A DNA stretch of 53,923 nucleotides. Source: a virus. The stretch lies in the IMG/VR virus record IMGVR_UViG_3300009108_000013, positions 1-53,923 of that record. One strand, given 5' to 3'. Shown one piece after another: positions 24,144 to 31,560 of the stretch. The notes beneath the pieces were generated by a model, which was given only the letters and a program-made list of their open reading frames with translations, had not been told where the DNA came from and made no database searches. The position numbers and the translations under genes were made by a program. The number at the start of each line of letters is the position of its first letter. Position 1 is the stretch's first letter.

Positions 24144-24230
24144 TCACCAGCGCTTTTTGCGCCGCTTCTTTTTTGGACCCTTCAGAACCTTTTTGACTCC
24201 GAAGAATGCACCTCTCGCTTTGAAGTCCAT
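24144..24230 (-). CDS. 28-residue basic peptide
   Basis: MDFKARGAFFGVKKVLKGPK followed by KKRRKKRW. The start overlaps the stop of the preceding 79-residue gene (ATGA), and GGGAGGG lies 12-14 bases upstream. Strongly basic tail suggests nucleic-acid binding. A GGGGGGCCGAAGCCCCCC hairpin follows at about 24120-24139. Confidence 0.5.
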   Translation of the reverse strand: MDFKARGAFFGVKKVLKGPKKKRRKKRW

Positions 24231-24469
24231 CAGTTTGGTAGCCCTCCCTTCAGGTTGGCTACTAGGAACTGACCCATCTGGTCGGCCAGTTCAGCCTTCG
24301 CCTCAACATACTCAGTCCACGCCAACGTCCCGAAGGACTCGTCGCTGATCTCGTCTGTCTGGTCGGATAGATCCTTCCATTCAGACATCCACATGCCAAG
24401 GCTTCCGCAAAAGTCTCCATGGTCGGGGACGATCACTGTGCTATTGGTGATGCTTATGGTGTCGTTCAT
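24230..24469 (-). CDS. Small acidic protein, unknown
   Basis: 79 residues from ATG 24469 (a start 15 bases upstream has no ribosome site). Beta-type opening MNDTISITNSTVIVPDHGDF then helical acidic half. In an operon: 2-base gap to the upstream gene's stop, overlap with the basic peptide downstream. Confidence 0.55.
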   Translation of the reverse strand: MNDTISITNSTVIVPDHGDFCGSLGMWMSEWKDLSDQTDEISDESFGTLAWTEYVEAKAELADQMGQFLVANLKGGLPN

Positions 24470-24471
24470 GG

Positions 24472-24639
24472 TTACCAGCCCCATCCGCTCTTGACACCAA
24501 AGGCTTCTGCTAGTTGGTAGAGATCTGCGTGCAGATCCCCGTCTATGTTCAGGAAGTTCAGCCCTTCTGTTAGCGCACTGGCTTCCGCGTTGTTTAGTAC
24601 GATAACGGTTATATCGCTACCGCTTGTTACTTCAGCCAT
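24472..24639 (-). CDS. Small protein, unknown
   Basis: 55 residues from ATG 24639 with AAAGGAG 7 bases upstream; the longer frame runs through the promoter. Opening MAEVTSGSDITVIVLNNAEA, ending SGWGW. First gene of the transcript from the promoter at 24677-24705. Confidence 0.6.
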   Translation of the reverse strand: MAEVTSGSDITVIVLNNAEASALTEGLNFLNIDGDLHADLYQLAEAFGVKSGWGW

Positions 24640-24676
24640 AGTTAGTCTCCTTTGGCTAGTTATGTTTACATGTACC

Positions 24677-24705
24677 AGTATAGCACATGTCAGCCCTTCT
24701 GTCAA
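24677..24705 (-). promoter_or_regulatory. Consensus promoter TTGACA-17-TATACT
   Basis: On the minus strand, TTGACA at 24705-24700 and TATACT at 24682-24677, 17 apart, with ACATGTGC just before the -10. Same family as the promoters throughout 24-47 kb. Confidence 0.85.
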
Positions 24706-24721
24706 GTCGGGCAAGTGGGGA

Positions 24722-24743
24722 GTGGGGGGCTTTCGCCCCCCAC
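24722..24743 (-). terminator. GC hairpin with CTTTCG/CGAAAG loop
   Basis: GTGGGGGGC-TTTC-GCCCCCCAC lies between the stop of the VWA gene and the next promoter. No U-run follows on the minus strand. One of at least ten such hairpins (loop CCGAAG or CTTTCG) that end the minus-strand cassettes. Confidence 0.6.
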
Positions 24744-24747
24744 CCAA

Positions 24748-26244
24748 TCAGACCAGTTTGGTTCCGGTCTGGTTCTCGTAGGTCCGCCTGAACCATGCAG
24801 GCCACCACTGCTTGACAGGCTTCCCTGTCGCCAAGTCGTGGAGAAGTTCGACGGCATCCGAAACCTCGTTTCGGATAAGCACCTTCGACTTCTGGACAGT
24901 CTTGATGCACTGCATCGCCAACTGATCCCTGTAGCCCTGACCCGGACCAAGCACCCCGCCATCAGTCACCCACACGACTGGTGCGTTCCTGCGCTGCTTC
25001 TGCTGCACAGCCCACACCAATGCGGGATGATCGACACCGTTGCCTCCGCGAGACTCTGGAATCGCTGTGGTCATCCGACCACGCTCTCCCAAAATCCAGC
25101 AGTTCGCTTTGCCGTCCCTGTCAAAGTCGTTGGTTGTGTAGCACGCTACGGTGCAACCGGGGGCTGCATCCATAATGTCCAACACATCCTTCTCTGACAA
25201 AGCCATTGAGCCTGAGTAGTCGATAAGCACGACACCTCCATTGCCCTTGACCTTCCGATCAAAAATCCGCTTCTGCGGATCGGTGAACATCCGGCCAACA
25301 CGACGCGGGTTGCGACCCATGTTGGATGCGATTCGACGCTTCCCCAGTCCACCCGGAACGTGCCGGGTGAGGTTCTGCTTCTTCACATTCAACTGTGACC
25401 AAGACCCAGCCTCGTCGCTGCGAACAGGCTTCTGGTTCTCCAAGTCTTCTTTGGAGATAGGTGCCTCTTCTTCGGAGTCCGTATCGACCTCGCCAGCACC
25501 ACCCTCGTCGCCACCTTCTTCGGTGTCGCCTGCTGTGGTATCGCCTTCGGTCTTCTCGTCCTCGTCAGTTTCGGGGTTGGCCAGTCGGTCAAGCCACTCT
25601 CCGATGGATTCTGTATGAAAGAATCCTTCGATAAGTTCGTTGGCCGGGTCAAGCCTGCCAGAACTAGTCATTGTCGAACACAAACTCGTGTGGTTCGTGC
25701 GTGACAGTTGACGCAGTTCCTTTTGAAGCAACTGATGGATACGACGGAGTCGTGGTCCCCATCCCGGTCGGTGTCGCCTGATGCCTACGAGGTACTTGTT
25801 CAAGCCCCCACAGCCAGAAACACTGGCCGTGAAGTAAACAGCCTCTGCCCAGTCGCCGCGTTCCGCGATGCGCTCGCCTGCATTCATCTCTGTGCCATCC
25901 TCAAGAATGTCCAGATCGAATCCAGCCTTGCTCACTAGGAAGTTCACACGGGCTTCCTCCGCACAGATCATGGCCCGGTCGGAGCAAATGCCCCTGTTGA
26001 CCCATACCGACCTGTCGCCGGGTGAAACCTTTGCGTGCATCATCTCATGCGCCCTGATGACACGGTCCAGTTCAAAGTCTTGAACAGGCACGATCATCGT
26101 GCGAGGTAGCACACCCGTTCGGGGTAGGCCACGCTCCGCGGCGCATGGGTGAATCTCCCACTCCGCAGGTTCGTCATTGGCTCCATCCCTACGCCTGATT
26201 AGTTCAGGCATGGGGCGTAGATCCTTATGTTCTATAGTTTCCAT
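24748..26244 (-). CDS. VWA-domain protein with N-terminal metallopeptidase-like domain (DUF2201 type)
   Basis: 498 residues. His66-Glu67-x2-His70 (RAHEMMHAK) with EEARVNFLVSKAG downstream is a zincin-type motif. A disordered acidic region (225-265) follows, then a C-terminal VWA domain with MIDAS motif DYSGS (Asp342, Ser344, Ser346), VACYTTND and VVWVTDGG. This two-part layout is typical of bacterial VWA-like proteins that work with a MoxR AAA+ ATPase. ATG has AGGAGACGAG upstream. The MoxR-type gene lies 122 bases upstream on the same strand. Confidence 0.85.
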   Translation of the reverse strand: METIEHKDLRPMPELIRRRDGANDEPAEWEIHPCAAERGLPRTGVLPRTMIVPVQDFELDRVIRAHEMMHAKVSPGDRSVWVNRGICSDRAMICAEEARVNFLVSKAGFDLDILEDGTEMNAGERIAERGDWAEAVYFTASVSGCGGLNKYLVGIRRHRPGWGPRLRRIHQLLQKELRQLSRTNHTSLCSTMTSSGRLDPANELIEGFFHTESIGEWLDRLANPETDEDEKTEGDTTAGDTEEGGDEGGAGEVDTDSEEEAPISKEDLENQKPVRSDEAGSWSQLNVKKQNLTRHVPGGLGKRRIASNMGRNPRRVGRMFTDPQKRIFDRKVKGNGGVVLIDYSGSMALSEKDVLDIMDAAPGCTVACYTTNDFDRDGKANCWILGERGRMTTAIPESRGGNGVDHPALVWAVQQKQRRNAPVVWVTDGGVLGPGQGYRDQLAMQCIKTVQKSKVLIRNEVSDAVELLHDLATGKPVKQWWPAWFRRTYENQTGTKLV

Positions 26245-26366
26245 CTCGTCTCCTAACGTGATTGGTTACTTGCTTACTTGCTTTGCATAGCCTATCACAT
26301 GGGTGTGACAGGCAAGTGTGGGCGAGGGTTGGGGGTGCCGAAGCACCCACCAACCACTCGCTGGGA

Positions 26367-27092
26367 TCAGGAAGCCGATCCGACCGTGTCAACCTTGACA
26401 GCGTCAAGGAAGGCTTCTGCCCGTGATCCGAAGATCAGTTTGGCAGCACGCTCGTCGCCGTGGCTCCGCGCCAACTGTCCGTAGGCGTAGAACTGGCGAA
26501 GGCTAATCCGGCGATCACCCGCGTCGGCCATCTTTCGGGCGTATTCCCGAATGCTGGTCGGCAGGTTCAACAACGCATTGGGATGCGGTTCGTTGATACG
26601 AATCGCACACGGGAAACGGTCCTTCAAAGCAGAAGGCAGTTCCTCCATGTTCTCAATGTTCGTTGTCATGATAACGCTGAACCCGTCCTTAGGCGTTTCC
26701 ACCCGGCCAGTCGCGGGGTTCTCCCACTTAGCCGAATCGACGGTATCCGTCATGGCAAGCAAGGTTGCGAATACATCGCCACCTGCCTTGTCAATCTCGT
26801 CTACGACGAGCCTGCCACCCCGGATGCCGTTTCCACGCCATGCCTTGATAGCCGATCCATCGTTCCAGTCGAATGACCCGTCCTGACCGGGGAGGAAGCC
26901 TCCCGTTACGTCAAAGTTAGTCATGTCTTCTGTGCAGACGAGACGCCACGAACCGGAGTCCGTATCGCCCATGTTGAGTCCGGCGAATGTCTTGCCGGTC
27001 CCCGGTGGGCCGAACAGGATGATCCTGTCGATCCCTGCTGCCAGAACATCGTTGTAGTCCTGCCAGCACTGGGGTAGGTTTTCGTTTGTCAT
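26367..27092 (-). CDS. MoxR-type AAA+ ATPase
   Basis: 241 residues from ATG 27092 (AGGAGACATACT upstream). Walker A FGPPGTGKT (27-35), Walker B LVVDEID (95-101), sensor-1 MTTNIEN and arginine-finger region SALKDRFPC are in MoxR order. It would remodel a target together with the VWA protein encoded just downstream. The C-terminal lid is short (about 70 residues). Own promoter at 27130-27158. Confidence 0.88.
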   Translation of the reverse strand: MTNENLPQCWQDYNDVLAAGIDRIILFGPPGTGKTFAGLNMGDTDSGSWRLVCTEDMTNFDVTGGFLPGQDGSFDWNDGSAIKAWRGNGIRGGRLVVDEIDKAGGDVFATLLAMTDTVDSAKWENPATGRVETPKDGFSVIMTTNIENMEELPSALKDRFPCAIRINEPHPNALLNLPTSIREYARKMADAGDRRISLRQFYAYGQLARSHGDERAAKLIFGSRAEAFLDAVKVDTVGSAS

Positions 27093-27129
27093 AGTATGTC
27101 TCCTATGAGTTGTTGGTTGGTACATATGC

Positions 27130-27158
27130 AGTATAGCACATGCGTGTGACGCTGTCAA
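27130..27158 (-). promoter_or_regulatory. Consensus promoter for the MoxR/VWA genes
   Basis: Minus strand TTGACA (27158-27153), 17-base spacer containing GTCACACGCATGTGC, TATACT (27135-27130). The spacer shares the TGTCNNAC...GTGTGC words of the other promoters. Confidence 0.85.
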
Positions 27159-27234
27159 GTCGGCAGCATCAGCACAAGTGGAGTCACCCCCGACTTGCTA
27201 GAAACAAGTCTAGCAGCCGGGTGTGACAGTCGGA

Positions 27235-27468
27235 TCAGACTCGCTCCAACGTGTCCATGTCAACGATTCTCTCGCTGGTATGAACTCCGTTGCGAATCTC
27301 GCCGCGACCGTTGCTCTCCTGAAACGTGAGGTTGGTGTAGATGACGATCTGGCCGTCATTGTCCTCACCGAACTCAACGAAGTCCATGAGTTGGCGCAAT
27401 GCCTGCCCCACGCTGGTGAACTGGTGATAGTCAAGCCACGATCCCTCGTTGCTCTTTCCGTCGTACAT
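27235..27468 (-). CDS. Small protein, unknown
   Basis: 77 residues; AAGGAGAGAGAC precedes ATG. Sequence MYDGKSNEGSWLDYHQFTSV ... GQIVIYTNLTFQESNG looks like a small beta-alpha protein and shares the QIVIYTNL / QIVLYTGA style with the 97-residue product at 29286-29579. Possibly a paralogue. Function unknown. Confidence 0.6.
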   Translation of the reverse strand: MYDGKSNEGSWLDYHQFTSVGQALRQLMDFVEFGEDNDGQIVIYTNLTFQESNGRGEIRNGVHTSERIVDMDTLERV

Positions 27469-27585
27469 GTCTCTCTCCTTGTAGTTGGTATGCCCCTAGT
27501 GTAGCAGGGGGGTGTGACAGCGGGGACCGTAGGGTAACGGGTGTCCCCCGCCATCACAGAACAAGTATACTACGGGGGTGTGACA

Positions 27586-27601
27586 TCGAACAGGTGTTCG
27601 A
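27586..27601. promoter_or_regulatory. LexA (SOS) box, perfect TCGAAC-N4-GTTCGA
   Basis: TCGAACAGGTGTTCGA is identical to the mycobacterial/actinobacterial LexA consensus. It sits just upstream of a minus-strand -10 like element (AGTATA at about 27564), in the intergenic space between the 68- and 77-residue genes. Confidence 0.7.
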
Positions 27602-27665
27602 CTCTCCATCACCGCAGTCACCTAGTATACCACACTTCAAGACGCTTGTCAAGTTTACAGCAACG

Positions 27666-27872
27666 TTACGTTTGTAACTTGTTCGTAACATTACGATAGG
27701 CCACCGCATAAGGTGCGCCGGGGCTACCGCATAACCAGCAAGTCAAACTAGATTTAGCCAACCAAGTTACATCGCAAGCATCGCACCCAATGACCGGAGG
27801 CGCGCCCGTCCCGTTGCTTATCTCTAACATGTCGACAACCGGCGGGGCTTTTTTACCTTTGATGAGCCACAT
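27666..27872 (-). CDS. Zinc-ribbon small protein
   Basis: 68 residues. GCDACDVTWLA and CWLCGSPG give C-x2-C ... C-x2-C about 20 residues apart. Start context GGGGCTATG is weak. Possibly expressed from upstream read-through. Unknown role. Confidence 0.5.
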   Translation of the reverse strand: MWLIKGKKAPPVVDMLEISNGTGAPPVIGCDACDVTWLAKSSLTCWLCGSPGAPYAVAYRNVTNKLQT

Positions 27873-27955
27873 AGCCCCGTAGTTCTAACACGGGGCGGGG
27901 CTACACCGGAGAAGGCTTTCGGTATACGGTAATCTGAAGCCTTACTCTTTACCGC

Positions 27956-28213
27956 TTACCAGATTTCGTCGTTTTTTGCAGCGGGAGTTGTCTCCGGCGG
28001 CAGGCTTCCATTGGAAGAAACTCCACCGAAATCAAGTTTGCCTGAAGTAACCCACCGTTCACCTTTACCATGAACCGGAGTTACACAAAGATCTATCCGA
28101 CCGAAGTGCGTCTTTACATTTACAACCGTGATCTCAATAGTCAAACCATCGGTTGTTTCGTATTCGGCCTTCTTTCCCACATACTCGTCAATCAAATCTT
28201 CTACCGTTGGCAT
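27956..28213 (-). CDS. Small beta-rich protein, unknown
   Basis: 85 residues with AAAGGAGAGGCGAG before ATG. MPTVEDLIDEYVGKKAEYET then strands (LTIEITVVNVKTHFGRIDLCVTP); polar C-terminal tail. No motif recognised. Confidence 0.6.
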   Translation of the reverse strand: MPTVEDLIDEYVGKKAEYETTDGLTIEITVVNVKTHFGRIDLCVTPVHGKGERWVTSGKLDFGGVSSNGSLPPETTPAAKNDEIW

Positions 28214-28225
28214 CTCGCCTCTCCT

Positions 28226-28432
28226 TTACACGTCCGCAGAAAGAACAAGAAGTTCCCAGACCTGATCCATTTCTTCAGGTGTGTCGTACTTCAGAGTGTC
28301 CACGAATCCTTGGCTTTCACATAGGATGGTCAGAACGTCCCGATGCTTTTGGTAACAACCCAGTTCGCCGTTGAAGATTTCATCAGCGGGGCTGTGCCAG
28401 AGTTGCTTGGTTTCTTCGGCGTCGAACTCCAT
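28226..28432 (-). CDS. Small acidic protein, unknown
   Basis: 68 residues, helical and acidic (MEFDAEETKQLWHSPADEIF ... DTPEEMDQVWELLVLSADV). It ends 12 bases before the next start. Ribosome site weak (GGTAGCAG), so the start is less certain. Confidence 0.5.
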   Translation of the reverse strand: MEFDAEETKQLWHSPADEIFNGELGCYQKHRDVLTILCESQGFVDTLKYDTPEEMDQVWELLVLSADV

Positions 28433-28482
28433 CTGCTACCTATTGTAGCAAGCGGAAGCGGGGGGCGCAAGCCCCCCGTCCG

Positions 28483-28749
28483 TTACCGCTTCGCCGGGTC
28501 GATCTTGCTATCCGGCATCGGGATGTGAGACTCGCTTACCCAGTCTCCCCATTCCTCGTAGGTCATGCCCACCGTTCCAAGGTGAAGATCGTCGTAGACC
28601 ATTCCGTCTACCTGAACTACCCGAAGTCCAAATACGTCGAAGATAATACCTTCCCCGGTGATGGTGACCGTCATGTTCCGGCCATCGCCAAGGTCAATGT
28701 CCATTCGACTGTCGGTTGCGGACTTGGTTTCTGTGTAGATAATGCTCAT
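28483..28749 (-). CDS. Small protein, unknown
   Basis: 88 residues. A beta-rich start (MSIIYTETKSATDSRMDIDL, NMTVTITGEGIIFDVFGLRVV) and an aromatic end (YEEWGDWVSESHIPMPDSKI). Overlaps the upstream gene by 4 bases. A GGGGGGCGCAAGCCCCCC hairpin follows at about 28459-28480. Confidence 0.6.
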   Translation of the reverse strand: MSIIYTETKSATDSRMDIDLGDGRNMTVTITGEGIIFDVFGLRVVQVDGMVYDDLHLGTVGMTYEEWGDWVSESHIPMPDSKIDPAKR

Positions 28750-29096
28750 CGGGCTTCCCTTCCACGAACCGGACTGAACGCCGGGGACATTACGTCCTCA
28801 GGATCGTAGTTGTCCTTCGTGATCTCGTAGCCCTGCAACGTGTAGAAGTCCAGCCATGTGGACTCGCACACATTACAATGAACCGTGTAGCAACCGCTGG
28901 GGCCGTCGAAACTTTCGTCGTCCGCGGTAATGTCGTCAGCCTTGCATACAGGACAGAAGTCCGCGCATCCAAGGTACTCACGATTGTAGTTACGACGCCG
29001 TTGGTTGGCGAGTTCGTCTTGCCTTTTCCAATCTTTTTCACGCGCTTCGGCTCTCGCCTGCGCTTCCAAGATCAGATTGGCTTGGTGAATGCTCAT
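28746..29096 (-). CDS. Zinc-ribbon protein preceded by a structured leader
   Basis: 116 residues from ATG 29096 (AAGGAGACAACA upstream). N-terminal helix rich in A/R/E, then CADFCPVCKADD and GCYTVHCNVCESTW, two C-x2-C knuckles for one zinc. The 5' side carries the multi-helix RNA structure at 29123-29231, so its translation may be controlled by RNA folding. Confidence 0.65.
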   Translation of the reverse strand: MSIHQANLILEAQARAEAREKDWKRQDELANQRRRNYNREYLGCADFCPVCKADDITADDESFDGPSGCYTVHCNVCESTWLDFYTLQGYEITKDNYDPEDVMSPAFSPVRGREAR

Positions 29097-29122
29097 TGTT
29101 GTCTCCTTGTTAGTTGTAAAGG

Positions 29123-29231
29123 GGGGCAACCCATAGGACCACGATGCCTGAGTAAGTCGAAACTGCTCAGTTTGCGTGTCGTAAACACTCGCTGTTGCCA
29201 GCGAGATAACTCTAACCCTATGGGCTACCCC
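29123..29231 (-). ncRNA. Structured leader RNA: 15-bp closing helix with three inner hairpins
   Basis: Read on the minus strand, the ends 29231-29217 and 29137-29123 pair over 15 bp (13 Watson-Crick, 2 G-U). Inside are CUCGCUG-GCAA-CA GCGAG (29205-29188, GNRA loop), GUGU-UUACG-ACAC and CUGAG...CUCAG. The ribosome site of the next gene lies about 20 bases downstream. The cloverleaf-like layout suggests a riboswitch-like leader or a processed RNA. No known family recognised. Confidence 0.6.
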
Positions 29232-29285
29232 AAGTGGATGACGGCGGGGGGGAGAAAGGACAAGAAACGCCCCCCCGCCATCAAA

Positions 29286-29579
29286 TCAAACGCTCAGTTC
29301 GACCTCTACGAACGACTGAATGGCTTCCGCCTGCTCGTCGGTCATGTTGTGATCGCGCCAGACCAAGACGGTCTTGCTCACGCCGGGAATGTAGGCTTCT
29401 GGATCAGCACCGGGGTTCCCGAAGTTCCCGTACTCAAACTCTCCAGTTTCCTTGTTGATGCGTGCCCCTGTGTAAAGCACGATCTGGCCTAGTTCGTCAA
29501 TGACGAACCCTGCCGTGCAAATCTCATCGCCCCATCCTTCGAGGAAGTCGTGAATGTCAATGTCCTTGATAAAGTCCAT
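29286..29579 (-). CDS. Small protein, unknown
   Basis: 97 residues. MDFIKDIDIHDFLEGWGDEI, QIVLYTGARINKETGEFEYG and a helical C-terminus. Acidic, no motif. The QIVLYTG segment resembles QIVIYTN in the 77-residue protein at 27235, suggesting a small paralogous family. Expressed from the promoter at 29611-29640. Confidence 0.65.
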   Translation of the reverse strand: MDFIKDIDIHDFLEGWGDEICTAGFVIDELGQIVLYTGARINKETGEFEYGNFGNPGADPEAYIPGVSKTVLVWRDHNMTDEQAEAIQSFVEVELSV

Positions 29580-29610
29580 GTCTTGTCTTTCTACTAGTTG
29601 GTATGCTATT

Positions 29611-29640
29611 AGTATAGCACACGGGTATGATACTTGTCAA
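29611..29640 (-). promoter_or_regulatory. Promoter TTGACA-18-TATACT
   Basis: Minus strand TTGACA (29640-29635) and TATACT (29616-29611) with CCCGTGTGC before the -10. Spacer is 18 here. Confidence 0.8.
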
Positions 29641-29742
29641 ATGGTGGACCGGGGACTGCCGGAACGCGCTAACGCTCCTGTCCTGTTCCCCGACCCACCA
29701 AGCGGACAGCCGGGGAGGGACCGAAGTCCCTCCCCGACCGGA

Positions 29743-30153
29743 TCAGACGATCTTGACCGCTGGCTTGCGGTCCTTGAACGAGATCGTGCTGGCGACAGCA
29801 CCCTCGTCCAGTCGTCCTGCTTCGACCTCCGCGTCGAACCGGGTAGCCACGACCGAAGTCTTAGCAATCCGATCAAACACATCGGTCGGGAGGATGGCCC
29901 GAATCGCATCGGTGTCGATCTCTCGCACCTGCGAATGGACGACCTGAACAGTCCGTCCGTCCGACAGAACAACCTCGTCCTCACCCAAGGCAAGAAACGC
30001 GTTCTCAGCCTCACGGTAGGCGTCGGAAGCCTCCTTGACCATCGCCTTTAGGTCAGCGACCTGCTGGGCAACAGTCTGGACGGCGGTGGCTGCCATAGCC
30101 GTTGCCATCTTCCTTGCGGTGCCGATGCCCGCTACGGCGGTAGTAGTATCCAC
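29743..30153 (-). CDS. Helical protein, unknown
   Basis: 136 residues with GTG start; AGGAG lies 6 bases upstream. N-terminal Ala/Thr-rich helix, then coiled-coil-like LKAMVKEASDAYREAENAFL, then strands (VVLSDGRTVQVVHSQV) and a mixed C-terminal half. No known domain. Preceded by a TAGACT -10 near 30190. Confidence 0.6.
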   Translation of the reverse strand: MDTTTAVAGIGTARKMATAMAATAVQTVAQQVADLKAMVKEASDAYREAENAFLALGEDEVVLSDGRTVQVVHSQVREIDTDAIRAILPTDVFDRIAKTSVVATRFDAEVEAGRLDEGAVASTISFKDRKPAVKIV

Positions 30154-30271
30154 GCTAGTCTCCTATGTGGGTCTGATCAGCGGATGGGCTTTCCATCCAC
30201 TAAGTGATAGTCTAGCATGGGGGTGTGACAGTCGTTCTGCCACGACCCCCTTGCCGACTCCCTGTATGTTA

Positions 30272-30535
30272 CTACCGGGGTGTGACACTCACATGCCCGC
30301 TGATGAACAGCGTCACGATCTTGTGTGCAGCCCGCTCGTAGGCCATACAAATGTGGTCACCCTGAATCTTGTCTTGCTCAGGATGGCGCTTTGAGGCATA
30401 GGTGATCTTCGACGCGATGTATTCGCTTCGCATCAGAGCCTTTGCCTGCTCCGGTGTGTCCACGCCGTCGATACGGGCAATAGCCATGTCGATAGCGTGA
30501 CGCGTGAACCGGAGGTTCCGGTAAGTGTTGTCCAT
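30272..30535 (-). CDS. Small helical protein, unknown
   Basis: 87 residues, basic and helical: MDNTYRNLRFTRHAIDMAIA ... MAYERAAHKIVTLFISGHVS. AGAAGGAC precedes ATG. The leader carries a strong hairpin (30573-30608). Function unknown. Confidence 0.6.
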   Translation of the reverse strand: MDNTYRNLRFTRHAIDMAIARIDGVDTPEQAKALMRSEYIASKITYASKRHPEQDKIQGDHICMAYERAAHKIVTLFISGHVSVTPR

Positions 30536-30572
30536 GTCCTTCTCTTTCCTATGTTAGCCGTTACCCCTAAGA

Positions 30573-30608
30573 CACCGAATGGGGGTCTGATCCGACCCTT
30601 ATTCGGTG
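30573..30608 (-). promoter_or_regulatory. Leader hairpin upstream of the 87-residue gene
   Basis: CACCGAAT...ATTCGGTG pairs perfectly over 8 bp and encloses GGGTC...GACCC. It lies in the 100-base leader between promoter 30642-30671 and the gene. May stabilise the message or attenuate. Confidence 0.55.
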
Positions 30609-30641
30609 CCCGTAGATAACGAGCGTTTACGTTAGACCCGT

Positions 30642-30671
30642 AGTATAGCATACGGGTATGACAGTTGTCAA
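30642..30671 (-). promoter_or_regulatory. Promoter TTGACA-18-TATACT
   Basis: Minus strand TTGACA (30671-30666), TATACT (30647-30642), spacer with TGTCATACCCGTATGC. Confidence 0.8.
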
Positions 30672-30712
30672 GTCGGTCTAGTCAGGGGGGGACCAAAGTC
30701 CCCCCCACCAGA

Positions 30713-30904
30713 TCAGACCGGGTAGACCTTGTCGTGGTCCGTCGGGTCGCACTCAGGGCAAAGCGCCCCGTCCGGCGTTTCGTCTATGGTGTAGCACGGC
30801 TCAATGTCCGTCCATTCGCCACAGTCGCAGCATTGGCTCAGATCACCAAGACCATCCCTACCGGTGTGACATAGAACATGTGTTCGATCACCGCATTTGC
30901 CTTC
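30713..30904 (-). pseudogene. Zinc-ribbon open frame lacking a normal start codon
   Basis: An open frame between stops at 30907 and 30713 encodes KCGDRTHVLC, SQCCDCGEW and ALCPECDP, paired Cys knuckles like neighbouring zinc proteins, but contains no ATG, GTG or TTG in frame. It may use a rare start (CTG at the DLSQ segment), or be a damaged gene. A LexA-like site overlaps its 5' part. Confidence 0.4.
30872..30887. promoter_or_regulatory. LexA-like box (one mismatch)
   Basis: TAGAACATGTGTTCGA, GAAC-N4-GTTC core intact. Located upstream of the start-less zinc-ribbon frame. Confidence 0.5.
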
Positions 30905-31054
30905 TTATTACATAGACACCGCAACCACACCCGATCCGACCCAAACCCCCCGACCGTCCCGTTTTTTTAGAACCAACTCGGACCGTCCCGTTTTTTTTAG
31001 TTATTTTTCGGGGCTTCCCCGCCTCGGGAGGCCGGGGCTAAACGGGTACGCGAC

Positions 31055-31082
31055 AAAACCCCCAACCGATTGGTCAGGGGTT
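31055..31082 (-). terminator. Intrinsic terminator of the small tmRNA-like RNA
   Basis: On the minus strand CCCC-U-GACC-AAUC-GGUU-GGGGG followed by UUUU. Ends a transcript of about 145 nt starting at the promoter 31206-31234. Confidence 0.7.
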
Positions 31083-31113
31083 CTGTCCGGCGATTGCCGT
31101 GTTGACAACTTCG

Positions 31114-31192
31114 TGGAGGTGCGGAGAATCGAACTCCGGTCCGAAAGCGTTCCGACATGCGGCTTTCACTTCCGTCTACACCGATCACCCCC
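31114..31192 (-). ncRNA. 79-nt tRNA/tmRNA-like RNA without an mRNA-like part
   Basis: Minus strand. Acceptor 5' strand GGGGGUG (31192-31186) pairs all 7 positions with CACCUCC (31121-31115, one G-U), then discriminator A. T-arm CGGAG-UUCGAUU-CUCCG is perfect. The 5' end GGGGGUGAUCGGUGUAGAC resembles the conserved 5' end of actinobacterial tmRNA (GGGGCUGAUCGGUUUCGAC), with no D-stem, as in tmRNA. A helix GAAAGC/GCUUUC takes the anticodon-stem position but encloses 13 bases, not 7. The whole message domain of tmRNA (about 250-300 nt) is missing. CCA is not encoded. It has its own promoter and terminator. Confidence 0.6.
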
Positions 31193-31205
31193 GGTGCTTG
31201 GCACT

Positions 31206-31234
31206 AGTATAGCATACCGGTGCCTGCTTGTCAA
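31206..31234 (-). promoter_or_regulatory. Promoter of the tmRNA-like RNA
   Basis: Minus strand TTGACA (31234-31229), 17-base spacer, TATACT (31211-31206). The predicted start lies about 7 bases before the RNA 5' end. Confidence 0.85.
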
Positions 31235-31267
31235 GTGGGGGGCCGTAGCCCCCCACCGACTTGCGTC

Positions 31268-31507
31268 TTACAGGCTCACCGGGTGGTGAGCCGTTGCGCC
31301 GTGGCCTTCCTCAATCCGAAGAAGTCGCACGGCCAGTTCGCCGTCAACGCCACAGGCGTTGTACCACCGCAGAGCGTCAAAGCGCTCGTTATCGGCTGCG
31401 AACACGGCTGCCATCTTTGCGGCAACCAGTACCATCGCCGTATCGAACCGGAACTCGTTGAGATCCTTTACGATTGTAGCGAAGGCTTCATAATCCTTGC
31501 GGGTCAT
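31268..31507 (-). CDS. Small helical protein, unknown
   Basis: 79 residues; AAGGAGACATC precedes ATG. MTRKDYEAFATIVKDLNEFR, DTAMVLVAAKMAAVF and DNERFDALRWYNACGVDGEL form helices. The start resembles small proteins encoded by many actinophages without known role. Left arm of the first divergent promoter. Confidence 0.65.
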   Translation of the reverse strand: MTRKDYEAFATIVKDLNEFRFDTAMVLVAAKMAAVFAADNERFDALRWYNACGVDGELAVRLLRIEEGHGATAHHPVSL

Positions 31508-31560
31508 GATGTCTCCTTATTCTGTTGTCAAGGGATGGCTTGTCCCATCCACTAACCACA

